Source: Agreia bicolorata
GTDB lineage: Bacteria > Actinomycetota > Actinomycetes > Actinomycetales > Microbacteriaceae
DNA length: 64,000 bases
Direction: 5' to 3'
Assembly: GCF_000938265.1 (NCBI RefSeq)
Contig: NZ_JYFC01000009.1
Coordinates: 1-64,000, forward strand
Shown: one piece after another, positions 16,737 through 24,501 of the stretch
Layout of the letters: the number at the start of each line of letters is the position of its first letter
Numbering within the stretch: position 1 is the first letter of the stretch
Translations under genes and position numbers: made by a program
Notes under the pieces: model-generated
Database searches by the model: none
What the model was told of the DNA's origin: nothing
What the model saw: only the letters and a program-made list of their open reading frames with translations

Positions 16737-17168
16737 ATGGCAATGTCTTTTGATCCTTTCAGCGAGCTCGACCGCATCGCCGGCGACCTGCTCACGTTCC
16801 GTCCTGGTCCTAAGTTCATGCCCGTCGACCTGTATCGCGACGGCGATCAGTACGTGCTGAGCGCAGATCTGCCGGGCATCGACCCTGGCTCGGTCGATGT
16901 CGATGTCGACGGCCAGCTGCTCACCATCAGGGCCAAGCGAACCGGTGCCGCCCACGAGGGCGTCAAGTGGCTCGCCCAGGAGCGCCCGAGTGGCGACTAT
17001 CTCCGCCAGTTCAGTTTGGGTGACGGCGTCGACTCCGAGAAGATCTCGGCGAGCTACGACAACGGCGTTCTCTCCGTGATCATTCCGGTGAGCGAGCGTG
17101 CCAAGCCGCGCAAGATCGAGGTCAAGGCGGCACGGACTGCCGACGAGCAGAAGACGTTGACCGTCTGA
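16737..17168 (+). CDS. Hsp20/alpha-crystallin small heat-shock protein
   Basis: A 143-residue small heat-shock protein. A short N-terminal arm (SFDPFSELDRIAGDLL) precedes an alpha-crystallin domain from about residue 27 (MPVDLYRDGDQYVLSADLPGI) to 125, with the hallmark GVLSVIIPVSERAKPRKI strand. It forms oligomers that hold unfolding proteins for refolding by other chaperones. The ribosome site AAAGGGGA is well placed. Upstream sites for both HrcA and HspR indicate dual repression at normal temperature, and a strong terminator follows, so the gene is transcribed alone. Confidence 0.95.
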   Translation: MAMSFDPFSELDRIAGDLLTFRPGPKFMPVDLYRDGDQYVLSADLPGIDPGSVDVDVDGQLLTIRAKRTGAAHEGVKWLAQERPSGDYLRQFSLGDGVDSEKISASYDNGVLSVIIPVSERAKPRKIEVKAARTADEQKTLTV

Positions 17169-17186
17169 CGAGAACTGAAAAGAACG

Positions 17187-17217
17187 TGGGGCGGGCCTCT
17201 GGCTCGCCCCATTTTTT
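17187..17217 (+). terminator. Rho-independent terminator of hsp20
   Basis: The stem TGGGGCGGGCC pairs with GGCTCGCCCCA around a TCT loop, with one G-T wobble, and is followed by a run of six T. This is the most canonical intrinsic terminator in the window and stands 18 bases after the hsp20 stop. Confidence 0.9.
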
Positions 17218-17282
17218 GCGCCCTGCGGTTGCGGGAGCATCGTGGTGGGTCGCTGTGTTCACCGTGCCGTTTTGTTCATGAG

Positions 17283-17519
17283 GTGGCCCTGAGGAGTCTC
17301 GCCCCGATCGTGGTTGCCGCGTTCGACATCCCGCTCTTCGTGATCGCATCAGCCGTCGCAGCGCTTCTTCTTCTTCTTCTTTTCGGTCGATTGCCCGCCG
17401 AGCGGATCGTGCGGGGTCTGTTCGCCTTGCGGCTGGCCGTCGCCCACGCGATCATCGGCTCGCTTCTCTGGAACTATGTCGCGAGGCCCATCGTGAATAA
17501 GCAGGAAACTTATATATAG
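17283..17519 (+). CDS. Small hydrophobic membrane protein, unassigned
   Basis: A 78-residue frame with strong G/C third positions through most of its length, supporting real coding. It has two predicted membrane helices: IVVAAFDIPLFVIASAVAAL running into six consecutive leucines, and LAVAHAIIGSLLWNYVA. The leucine run is encoded by a (CTT) repeat at about 17363-17380, a slippage-prone sequence. The start is uncertain; GTG at 17283 is used, and TTG at 17229 would add 18 residues. The last codons overlap the inverted repeat at 17497-17513. Its position before satD suggests, but does not prove, a link with that module. Confidence 0.45.
   Translation: MALRSLAPIVVAAFDIPLFVIASAVAALLLLLLFGRLPAERIVRGLFALRLAVAHAIIGSLLWNYVARPIVNKQETYI
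17497..17513. promoter_or_regulatory. Inverted repeat ATAAG-N7-CTTAT upstream of satD
   Basis: ATAAG, seven bases, CTTAT lies 33 bases before the satD start, followed by the AT-rich TATATAG that could serve as a -10 region. The same half-sites with the same spacing recur at 19075-19091 before the next gene block. A regulator binding both is a reasonable inference. Confidence 0.55.
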
Positions 17520-17545
17520 TCCGATATCAGCGATAAGCTGATTAC

Positions 17546-18223
17546 ATGTCGGATCTGTTTTCGCCTGTAGCCGTGATCATCGATATTTCGAGGTCTCGCA
17601 CGCACCCCGATCGCGAACTTCTGCAACGTGAACTGAACGGTGTCTTCGCGAAGGTCAATGAATTGCAGCCTGGAGTGCAGAGGATAGAACCGACCGTAGG
17701 CGACGAGTTTCAGGCCGTATACGGCCATCTTGGTCACGCGTTTCGGGCAACGCTGTTGGCCCGACTCTTCCTGCCTGAGCAAATCGACTGCCGATTCGGG
17801 CTTGGCTCTGGCGAAATCAAGATCGTCGGTCACAGTGTCGTCGGTGCGGTGCAGGATGGCTCCGCGTGGTGGTCGGCTCGGGAGGCGATAAATGAAGCAA
17901 GAAAACGCGAGTATTCCAAGCTCGGCTTTGTTCGGACATGGTTCCGAGTGGCCGAGGGTCTCGGGGGTGCGGCATTGGAGAGTTCGGACCGCGCCATCGG
18001 AGAGGCCGCGGTCAACGCGTACCTCCTGACGAGAGATCACATCATCAATACCATGAGCACTCGAACTCGCCGATTGTTTCGCGGCCAGCTTCTAGGCGAG
18101 ACGCAGCAGAGCCTGGCGCGAGAAGAGGGTATTACCCAATCGGCGGTCTCGCAGAATCTGGCGAAGAGCGGCGCGAATGCGCTCTTTGCGAGTGAGTTGC
18201 TGCTCCTAGGCAGCGCGCAGTGA
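17546..18223 (+). CDS. satD: SatD family protein
   Basis: A 225-residue protein of the SatD family. The N-terminal PVAVIIDISRSRTHPDRELLQRELN strand and helix, the EPTVGDEFQAVYG motif, and the LGSGEIKIVG segment are family features and recall a degenerate nucleotide-cyclase-like fold with an Asp in the first strand. The C-terminus (RGQLLGETQQSLAREEGITQSAVSQNLAKSG) is a helix-turn-helix. SatD was first noted in an acid-tolerance operon of streptococci; its biochemical role is unknown. The stop overlaps the start of the next membrane protein gene by four bases (GTGA), so the two proteins are made together. The region is less GC-rich than its surroundings. Confidence 0.85.
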   Translation: MSDLFSPVAVIIDISRSRTHPDRELLQRELNGVFAKVNELQPGVQRIEPTVGDEFQAVYGHLGHAFRATLLARLFLPEQIDCRFGLGSGEIKIVGHSVVGAVQDGSAWWSAREAINEARKREYSKLGFVRTWFRVAEGLGGAALESSDRAIGEAAVNAYLLTRDHIINTMSTRTRRLFRGQLLGETQQSLAREEGITQSAVSQNLAKSGANALFASELLLLGSAQ

Positions 18224-19032
18224 TACTCCTCGCATTTCTCCTATTCGGGATAGGGGTCGCAGACGCTATCGGTGTTCGAATCGGCCGAGGGTCGATGGCT
18301 CTCTCGTCGGCCGTCGGCCTAGGGGTCGGCATTCTGATGGTTGTCGCCTGCGGGGTGGAATGGTGGTGGGCGTCTACGGTGGCGTTGGCCATCGTCCTCT
18401 GGCGTTATGGCACGGCGCGTGCCACGCGGTCGCAGCTCGCGGGCCTCGTGGTTGTATTGGCCCTCGGTGGTGCGGTGGTGATCATCGTCGCAGCTGGCCC
18501 GAGTCTTCCTCTGCCGCATGGTGTTGTCGTCGACTGGTACGGCTCGCTTCCGTACCAGGCACTCGCCGGTGTTTCATTCACGACGTTTGCGCTCGTGGTC
18601 GGTGCCGTTCTTTTTCTCATCGAGACGTCGAATGTCATCGTTCGGCTCGCTCTCCGCGCAGAGAGCGAGGTGCCGGTCGCCGCGGCAGACAAGTCGATCG
18701 CAGATTCCGAGTCATTGACCGAAGCAGCGCAACGCTCAATATTCTCTATCGGCAAGAAAAAGATGGTCGTGGTTCCGCCTCCTGATGACGACATCGTCAA
18801 GCTCAAAGGGGGTCGCTACATCGGCCCGATCGAACGGCTCTTTCTCCTTGCTCTGATTTTGGCTGGTCAGTTCGGTGTTATGGCAGCCGTCGTCGCAGCG
18901 AAAGGCATCATCCGATTTCCCGAGATCTCGAAAGATGCCGAGGGTTCAAAGGCGGAGTACTTTCTTGTAGGCAGCTTCACCAGTTGGGCTTTGGTCGGCA
19001 CTCTGTCGCTCCTTATCTGGTTGGGCCGCTAA
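18220..19032 (+). CDS. Membrane protein partner of SatD
   Basis: A 270-residue membrane protein with about six to seven helices: three or four in residues 1-90, two around 95-140, a soluble stretch of about 70 residues (including IFSIGKKKMVVVPPPDDDIVKLKGGRYIG), and two C-terminal helices. The C-terminal segment IGPIERLFLLALILAGQFG, then AAKGIIRFPEI and GSKAEYFLVGSFTSW resembles the tail of DUF3307-type proteins that often neighbour SatD. I can say it is a conserved SatD partner by coupling, not what it transports or senses. The GTG start overlaps the satD stop. Confidence 0.75.
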   Translation: MILLAFLLFGIGVADAIGVRIGRGSMALSSAVGLGVGILMVVACGVEWWWASTVALAIVLWRYGTARATRSQLAGLVVVLALGGAVVIIVAAGPSLPLPHGVVVDWYGSLPYQALAGVSFTTFALVVGAVLFLIETSNVIVRLALRAESEVPVAAADKSIADSESLTEAAQRSIFSIGKKKMVVVPPPDDDIVKLKGGRYIGPIERLFLLALILAGQFGVMAAVVAAKGIIRFPEISKDAEGSKAEYFLVGSFTSWALVGTLSLLIWLGR

Positions 19033-19056
19033 AGAACATGCACTGATTAGCTTCTG

Positions 19057-19091
19057 GCTTATTTGGACTAATAAATAAGCAAAAATCTTAT
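19057..19091. promoter_or_regulatory. AT-rich inverted repeats between the SatD pair and the next gene
   Basis: Two overlapping structures occur. GCTTATTT (19057-19064) pairs with AAATAAGC (19073-19080) and could end transcription of the satD pair. ATAAG-N7-CTTAT (19075-19091) repeats exactly the half-sites and spacing found before satD at 17497. The stretch from 19040 to 19100 is strikingly AT-rich against the background. Confidence 0.55.
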
Positions 19092-19222
19092 ATTTTTCGT
19101 GCTTGCTCGGTTTCGCGGCAGGTGGGTATACGTCGGTCGGTAGTTCATCAGGCTCCTCAGGGTGCCTGTCCAGAGCGGTCGTGCATGCTGAAAGGCCAGA
19201 CCGTTCTATTGAAAGGCCCGAG

Positions 19223-20095
19223 ATGAGCACCCTCCAGCGACTGATGAAAATGGCGTCGAAGGCGCTCGATGGATCGGGGCAGAGCAAAGCTTCGGGGTCC
19301 GGTGCAACAGACTGGCGCGACCTCGTGCGCACCGCTGCCGACAAGGTGACGGGCGACGGGCGCACCCCGAGCGCGGATCGCGGCAACACGCATCCGGCGC
19401 CGTCGCGGGTTCAGGATGCGCCGGTGCGCGACGCGCCCGTGCCGCACTCCCACGACGTTCCCGTCTATGGCACGCCGTCGGGCGCTCCGGCTCAGGATAC
19501 GGCGAGTCCGGCTGCGTCGACTGCCGAAGACCGGGCCGCGATCGCGCGCTACGACTACCTGCTGAAGACCGCGATGCCGGAGCAGCTCGAGCAGGTGCAT
19601 CGCGACGCATTCGCGAGACTCACTCCGGCGCAACGCGAGCAGGTCGAGTCGCGTCTGCGCGACGAACTGCCCGCATCTGAACAGCCTGTCTCGTCTTCCC
19701 CGAACGATCTGGCACGTGCCGCTGTTCGTGGCGAGGCGCACAAGCCGGGATTCCTGCGCGGACTTTTCTCGAAGCCCGCAGCGGCGGGTGCTGCGGGAGT
19801 CGGGGTGGGCGCCGTGGCCGGCGCCGGCATCGGCGTGGCTGGCGGGCTCCTCGCCGCCGTGGCAGGGGGAGCGGTGCTTTCGAGCGTGGCCGGTCCCTTG
19901 CTCGAGCAAGCCTCCGGAATGGGCATCGACTTTGATGCGCTGGGCGGCCTCGAAGGACTTGAGGGCGGTCTTGGCGACATTGCTGCTGGCGCGGGTGAGT
20001 ACACGAGTGGCATCGGTGAGCACCTCTCCGAAATCGGCTCCAGCTTCGAGATCCCGGGCCTCGGCGACCTCGGAAGCCTCTTCGGGCGCGACTAG
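19223..20095 (+). CDS. Hypothetical protein with Gly/Ala hydrophobic segment
   Basis: A 290-residue protein I do not recognise. It has a basic N-terminus (MSTLQRLMKMASKAL), a Pro/Ala/Asp-rich disordered region with three similar units (VQDAPVRDAPVPHSHDVPV), a helical region (MPEQLEQVHRDAFARLTPAQREQVESRL, residues about 118-145), then a Gly/Ala-rich hydrophobic hairpin (about 192-235) and an acidic Gly-rich tail ending in DLGSLFGRD. The hydrophobic stretch resembles glycine-zipper segments that insert into membranes. ATG at 19223 is chosen because GAAAGG lies 6 bases upstream. The separate inverted repeat before it suggests its own promoter. Confidence 0.7.
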   Translation: MSTLQRLMKMASKALDGSGQSKASGSGATDWRDLVRTAADKVTGDGRTPSADRGNTHPAPSRVQDAPVRDAPVPHSHDVPVYGTPSGAPAQDTASPAASTAEDRAAIARYDYLLKTAMPEQLEQVHRDAFARLTPAQREQVESRLRDELPASEQPVSSSPNDLARAAVRGEAHKPGFLRGLFSKPAAAGAAGVGVGAVAGAGIGVAGGLLAAVAGGAVLSSVAGPLLEQASGMGIDFDALGGLEGLEGGLGDIAAGAGEYTSGIGEHLSEIGSSFEIPGLGDLGSLFGRD

Positions 20096-20107
20096 CCCCG
20101 GGTGGCT

Positions 20108-20182
20108 CGCTGCAATTCAGGAAGAACGGTGGTGCGGCGCGCGAAAATCACCGGATTCGGTCGTTTGACCTGAATTACAGCG
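20108..20182. repeat. Long hairpin C
   Basis: CGCTGCAATTCAGG (20108-20121) pairs with CCTGAATTACAGCG (20169-20182), 13 of 14 positions. Inside, CGGTGGT pairs imperfectly with ATCACCG. It starts 13 bases after the stop of the gene at 19223 and ends 25 bases before the antiporter start. Confidence 0.7.
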
Positions 20183-20206
20183 CGGCCGTCGTGCCAATCT
20201 GGAGTC

Positions 20207-21871
20207 GTGACCGAACTTCTCGTTGTTTTGGTGCTCGCCTTCGTCGCGATCGCAGCTTCTACTGTGCTCGGTCCGCGGCTGGGCGTCGCTGCTCCACTGC
20301 TGCTCGTCGCGATCGGCGTCGGAGCGAGCTTTTTGCCCCTCTTCGCCGACGTCGAGATCGAACCGGAGTGGATTCTCGCCGGCGTGCTGCCGCCACTGCT
20401 GTACTCGTCGGCCGTGTCGATGCCGGCCATGAACTTCCGCCGCGAGTTCGGCGCGATCAGCAGCCTGTCCGTGGTGCTGGTCGTGGCAAGTTCGCTTGTT
20501 CTGGGCGTGTTCTTTATGCTCGTCATCCCCGATCTCGGCTTCGCGTGGGGCGTCGCTCTCGGCGCGATCATCAGCCCGACCGATGCGGTGGCGACGTCGA
20601 TCATCAAGCAGACGTCGGTGTCGAAGAGGGTCGTCGCGATGCTCGAGGGCGAGAGCCTGTTGAACGACGCCACCGCATTGGTGCTGCTGCGCACGGCGAT
20701 CGTCGCCACTGCGGCGTCATTCTCGTTCTGGGGAGCGGTCGGAACCTTCGTCTACTCCGTCGTGATCGCCGCCATCATCGGGATCCTGGTCGGATGGGGC
20801 AACCTGGTCGTGCGCAAGCGTGTCACCGATCCGACCGTGAATACCGTCATCTCGTTCGTGGTTCCCTTCGTCGCGGCCGTTCCCGCCGAGCTGCTCGGCG
20901 CATCCGGTCTTGTGGCGGCCGTTGTCGCCGGACTCGTCACGGGCGTCCGTGCTCCGCGATATCTCTCGGCGCAGAACAGGCTGTCTGACTCGCAGAACTG
21001 GCACACAGTAGAGATGGTTCTCGAGGGCGCCGTTTTTCTGACGATGGGAGTGCAGATTTCGTCAATCGTCGCGAACGTCGAGCACGATCACGCCGGAGTC
21101 TCGACCGCGGTGCTGATCGCTGCGGGTGCTCTTGTGCTCATCGTCGTCGTGCGCGCTGCTTATGTGGCGCCGTTGCTGTGGGTGCTGTCTGCTCTGCGCA
21201 CCCGCAACGAGAGAATGCAAGGCAGGCTTCTCGAGGTGCGCGAAAAGATGAGCACTCCCGAGGGTGCCGAGGAGATGTTCGGTGGCTCGAATGGGCGACG
21301 GCGCCGAGCGTCTGACAATCAGATCGAGCGCTTCGGTCGGCGCATCGTGCAGACTCTGGCCGACATCACCTACTTCCGAAACGCTCCCCTTGGCTGGCGG
21401 GATGGCACGGCCGTGGTGTGGGCGGGCATGCGCGGGGCCGTCACGGTGGCCGCGGCGCAGACGCTTCCCGATGGCACGCCCCAGAGGTCTGTGCTCGTGC
21501 TGATCGCGTTCACTGTGGCCGTCATGTCGCTCGCTGTGCAGGGCGGAACGATCGGTCCGCTTCTCCGTGCCATTGCGCCGAAGGTCGACCAGGCGGCCGT
21601 CGACGAGCAGACGAACGCCGAGCGGACTCGCCTGATGCAGCTCCTGAGAAAGAGTGCTGAGGCCGTTCCTCCGGGGCCCCCGGCCGAGCAGACGACGGCG
21701 GGATTTCTCTCGGCGAAGGAGCACGAGCTGGCGGTGATCGGTGCCCAGAGAGCCGCGCTACTCGAGGCCCGCGACCACGGCACCTTTGACGCCGACGTGC
21801 TGGCCTATGCACTGCAGATCCTCGATGCATCGCAGATTGCTCTCGAGCTGCGCGGCGGTCCGAAAGGCTGA
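20207..21871 (+). CDS. Na+/H+ antiporter of the CPA1 family
   Basis: A 554-residue membrane transporter with about twelve helices in residues 1-420. The core ion-binding motifs are present: GAIISPTDAVAT (about residues 121-132) and LEGESLLNDATALVL (about 145-159), the latter holding the Asn-Asp pair that binds cations. The C-terminal 130 residues are hydrophilic and contain helices (TRLMQLLRKSAEAV), probably a cytosolic regulatory tail. It exchanges external protons for internal Na+ or K+. The start is GTG at 20207. It is convergent with the GIY-YIG gene. Confidence 0.9.
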   Translation: MTELLVVLVLAFVAIAASTVLGPRLGVAAPLLLVAIGVGASFLPLFADVEIEPEWILAGVLPPLLYSSAVSMPAMNFRREFGAISSLSVVLVVASSLVLGVFFMLVIPDLGFAWGVALGAIISPTDAVATSIIKQTSVSKRVVAMLEGESLLNDATALVLLRTAIVATAASFSFWGAVGTFVYSVVIAAIIGILVGWGNLVVRKRVTDPTVNTVISFVVPFVAAVPAELLGASGLVAAVVAGLVTGVRAPRYLSAQNRLSDSQNWHTVEMVLEGAVFLTMGVQISSIVANVEHDHAGVSTAVLIAAGALVLIVVVRAAYVAPLLWVLSALRTRNERMQGRLLEVREKMSTPEGAEEMFGGSNGRRRRASDNQIERFGRRIVQTLADITYFRNAPLGWRDGTAVVWAGMRGAVTVAAAQTLPDGTPQRSVLVLIAFTVAVMSLAVQGGTIGPLLRAIAPKVDQAAVDEQTNAERTRLMQLLRKSAEAVPPGPPAEQTTAGFLSAKEHELAVIGAQRAALLEARDHGTFDADVLAYALQILDASQIALELRGGPKG

Positions 21872-21883
21872 GCTTCGGGCCGA

Positions 21884-23416
21884 TTATGCAGTTGCCATTT
21901 CCGGAGAGCTCGCCCGGAACTCGGCGGCTGCCGGCGAGACGGTGTACTCCACGATCTCGACAGCGTGCGATTTAAGAACCTGCAGTACCTCGTCGGGTGT
22001 CGTGTAGAAAAACTCTCGACGGAGGTTGACCTTGTTGACTCTTTGAGGGGCGAAAGTTCGGTGCAGCATTGCTTCGATAGCGACCGCATCATCGGCAAAG
22101 AAAAGTGCATGTACGTCGAAACGGAACGGAACAGAAGCGTCGCCCAGTTCATTGACTCTGTCCATTGGCTCGAGTCTGCGCGTCATACCGATCTTCACCA
22201 TTCGTTCCCCGAACGCCCCGACATTCGAGATCACGTAGACGTAACCGGCACGGGCGTTGGCTGCTCGGTAGTCCACATCTGCGATTGCACGTTCGACGTC
22301 TTCGATCTTGGCCTGCATGCGGGCAGCGCCCTCGAGATCCCCATTTGCCTGGAGGGCCGCCAGGGTGGCGACATAGTGCGCTTGTTCTTTGTTCAGGCGT
22401 TCTTTTTCTCTTTCGAGCTCGGCCGCTGCCTTGGCCTGCTCGCGAAGCTCGGCGCGACGGTCTCGCTCCATTTCCTTTTCTCGCGCGAGGACTTGAAGGT
22501 GCTGATTCGCCAGGGCGATCTCTTTCAATCGAAGCTGATGAAAGTGCGGCTCAATGTGGAGGGAAATCATTGTGCCGCTTTTCGCGATCTGCTCGGCGGC
22601 CTTGGTCAATCGAGTTTGCGCGCCTGCGAGATTGCCGGCCCGCGTCGCCTTGATCGCGTTCTCGGCCTCGGCGTTATAAGCACGGAGCAAGACTTTAGCC
22701 ATATCGCTCATGAACTTCTTGCCTTGAGCTGCAGAGTTGTTGAAGGTGAAGCCTGAGGCTGTGCTCACGGCGCGTTTGTTCTGGATCGACTGCTTGATCG
22801 CATATCGAACTGTCTCGAGTTCCGTCGCCAGATCGGCGGACGATTGAGCGGGATGTTCGAACTCGAAGAAACCGACATTCTGAAGTTCAACCGCTGCATC
22901 GGTATCGATGTAGTCTTGCCGCACTTGCTTTAGCTGGTTTTGAGCCGCGAGCAATTGGTTGTTGATTTCTTGAAGCTCCCGCGTCGCCTTGGCACGCTGA
23001 ACATCCATCTCTGCTGAGGTCGCCGCCCAGGCGCGCTCATGCTCTTCGGCCCGAGCCTGCGCGTCAGATTCGTGCTGTCGGCGCGCTCTCTCCATATCGG
23101 ACATGACCTCGGCGCGATACGCGTCGATCTCTCCAAAAGGTCGTAGACCGTGCTTTTCGACCAACTCTTCCAGTTGAAGGTTTCTCTGCATCAACTCCGA
23201 GGCAAGTGCTCTGGCGTCGTTCTTGCTGAGTTTGTCGATCTGTAGTGGAGCGGGCTCAATGGTCCCCGCGGCTTGCCGAGCTTGTCGACGGCTCTCGGGC
23301 TGGGCCGGTGTGACTAGCGGCGTCTTTTGTTGGACATGTTCTGTCCATTGCTCCCCGTCCCACCAACGGATGTAGTTCGGATTCGTGTCGTCGTACCAGC
23401 CTGCAGGAGTGCTCAC
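21884..23416 (-). CDS. DUF2510-DUF4041-GIY-YIG (T5orf172-type) nuclease-like protein
   Basis: A 510-residue three-part protein. Residues 1-30 form a DUF2510 element (TPAGWYDD, then IRWWDGEQWTEHV), a short membrane- or ligand-associated motif of actinobacteria. Residues about 60-390 are long charged helices and coiled coil (RNLQLEELVEKHGL, then many Arg/Glu heptads) of the DUF4041 type. The end is a T5orf172/MUG113 version of the GIY-YIG fold: GYVYVISNVGAFGERMVKIG, MTRRLEPMDRVNELG, and EAMLHRTFAPQRVNKVNLRREFF with the expected Glu and Arg. Such proteins occur in phages and defence islands. A GTG start at 23416 is preferred because DUF2510 proteins begin close to this motif; ATG at 23476 is possible. 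Confidence 0.78.
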   Translation of the reverse strand: MSTPAGWYDDTNPNYIRWWDGEQWTEHVQQKTPLVTPAQPESRRQARQAAGTIEPAPLQIDKLSKNDARALASELMQRNLQLEELVEKHGLRPFGEIDAYRAEVMSDMERARRQHESDAQARAEEHERAWAATSAEMDVQRAKATRELQEINNQLLAAQNQLKQVRQDYIDTDAAVELQNVGFFEFEHPAQSSADLATELETVRYAIKQSIQNKRAVSTASGFTFNNSAAQGKKFMSDMAKVLLRAYNAEAENAIKATRAGNLAGAQTRLTKAAEQIAKSGTMISLHIEPHFHQLRLKEIALANQHLQVLAREKEMERDRRAELREQAKAAAELEREKERLNKEQAHYVATLAALQANGDLEGAARMQAKIEDVERAIADVDYRAANARAGYVYVISNVGAFGERMVKIGMTRRLEPMDRVNELGDASVPFRFDVHALFFADDAVAIEAMLHRTFAPQRVNKVNLRREFFYTTPDEVLQVLKSHAVEIVEYTVSPAAAEFRASSPEMATA

Positions 23417-23494
23417 CTGGTGAGGATAGTTCGGAATCGCGTTTGCATACAGTCCCCTAAACGGGATGCCGACCATCGGGAGTGCCGATGAGAC

Positions 23495-23576
23495 TCGTTC
23501 AACAGGACGGATTGGCGGCACGCCGCGCGCGCAAATGTGCCACGCCGGTGGCCGAGCAATCCATCCTGTTCAACGA
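23495..23576. repeat. Long hairpin D
   Basis: GTTCAACAGGACGGATTG (23497-23514) pairs with CAATCCATCCTGTTCAAC (23557-23574) at 16 of 18 positions, with two more pairs outside. The inner part is GC-rich. It lies between two genes of the same strand, 10 bases after the stop of the gene at 23587 in its reading direction. Its arms resemble those of hairpin F. Confidence 0.75.
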
Positions 23577-23586
23577 CGCTTGAACG

Positions 23587-23901
23587 CTAGCCGAGCTGCT
23601 TCAGTGCCTCCACTGTTCCGCCCCAGTTGTGTGAGGAGATCGCGTCGGCGAAGGTGGAATCGCCGCGCCCGGTGCCCAACTTCTCGCCGGATGCATCGTC
23701 GACGATATCGACTCGGTGGCCCTTTTCTGGGCTGTCGCCGCTGCCGTCCTCGACGAACTCGATGCGCAGAACGCGTCCGTCGAGTCGGCCCGTGACCACC
23801 GCTCCTGTCTCGGTTTTGTTCGAGGTGTCGGTCATAAAGGGGCCTGCTCCCAGCGTGGCGAGCGATTCGTTGACCTGGTTGATGAGTGACGACGTGTTCA
23901 T
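23587..23901 (-). CDS. Small hypothetical protein
   Basis: A 104-residue soluble protein of unknown function. It has an N-terminal amphipathic helix (SLINQVNESLATLG), three or four short strands (GAVVTGRLDGRVLRIEFVED, HRVDIVDDASGEKLGTG) and a C-terminal helix (AISSHNWGGTVEALKQLG). No catalytic motif, signal peptide or membrane helix is seen. Its ATG is preceded by AGGAGA on the coding strand, supporting the start. It is followed by hairpin D, which may end its transcript before the GIY-YIG gene. Confidence 0.65.
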   Translation of the reverse strand: MNTSSLINQVNESLATLGAGPFMTDTSNKTETGAVVTGRLDGRVLRIEFVEDGSGDSPEKGHRVDIVDDASGEKLGTGRGDSTFADAISSHNWGGTVEALKQLG

Positions 23902-23976
23902 GGTTCTCCTAGTCGTGAGCGAGGCCCCAGGCTAGCGGCGCACCGCGACGTGTCGACAGGACTTGACGGCTCGTGC

Positions 23977-24426
23977 TCAGCCCGCGTCGCGCTTCTCGTA
24001 GGCGTCGGAGAGTCCTTTCATCGTCTGCATATCGAGAGGCATCGAGGTGTGCTCGTGAGTGATCTTCCATTCGCCGTCGCGCTTCTCGAGCACCACGGTC
24101 ATGCGGTTCATCATCGAGTCGACCAGCTCTCCGTCGGCGGTGACCTCGGCATAGCGCACGGCTGCGTGGGCGGTGGCGAGGTCGTCACGCACCGAGGTCA
24201 CGACCTCGGTGAACCGCGCCTCGCACAGCTTGTCGCCCAGGCTCTCGAACCACGCGGTCACCATCGGGCGCCAGCCGTCGACACCGGCGAACTCCCACAT
24301 CCCCCACGCATCGAAGACGAGGGTGTCGTGGGCATACAGGTCGAGGAACCGTTCCACGTCTTTGGCCAGTACGGCCGACGTGTAGTTCTCGAAGAGAGTG
24401 GTCACTGGTGTGGATTCGAGGGGCAT
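23977..24426 (-). CDS. NTF2-like (SnoaL-type) nuclear transport factor 2 family protein
   Basis: A 149-residue alpha+beta barrel protein of the NTF2/SnoaL superfamily. Typical features are the first helix pair (VTTLFENYTSAVLAKDVERFLDLYAHDTLVFDAWG), the hydrophobic cone strands, and the final EWKITHEHTSMPL strand with its conserved WKI-x-H-x-H. The family includes small-molecule isomerases, hydrolases and non-catalytic binders. The ATG at 24426 is preceded by AAGGA. It is divergent from a PadR regulator across an operator-like palindrome, so that regulator probably controls it. Confidence 0.85.
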   Translation of the reverse strand: MPLESTPVTTLFENYTSAVLAKDVERFLDLYAHDTLVFDAWGMWEFAGVDGWRPMVTAWFESLGDKLCEARFTEVVTSVRDDLATAHAAVRYAEVTADGELVDSMMNRMTVVLEKRDGEWKITHEHTSMPLDMQTMKGLSDAYEKRDAG

Positions 24427-24458
24427 GTTCCTGTCCTTCTTCCGTGCTCCGAAAAACA

Positions 24459-24471
24459 TTCCTAGTAGGAA
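24459..24471. promoter_or_regulatory. Candidate PadR operator
   Basis: TTCCTAGTAGGAA is a perfect 13-bp palindrome in the 75-base gap between the divergent NTF2-like and PadR genes. Related half-sites stand on both sides (GTTCCTG at 24427, CAGGAAC at 24481), symmetrically about 30 bases apart. PadR dimers typically bind such palindromes and repress both directions. Confidence 0.6.
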
Positions 24472-24501
24472 CATGACTATCAGGAACCTAAGGTTGTGTC
24501 C

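Noticed and set aside
17363-17381. The (CTT) trinucleotide run as a phase-variation switch
   Set aside because: A three-base unit cannot shift the frame by slippage; it would only change the number of leucines.
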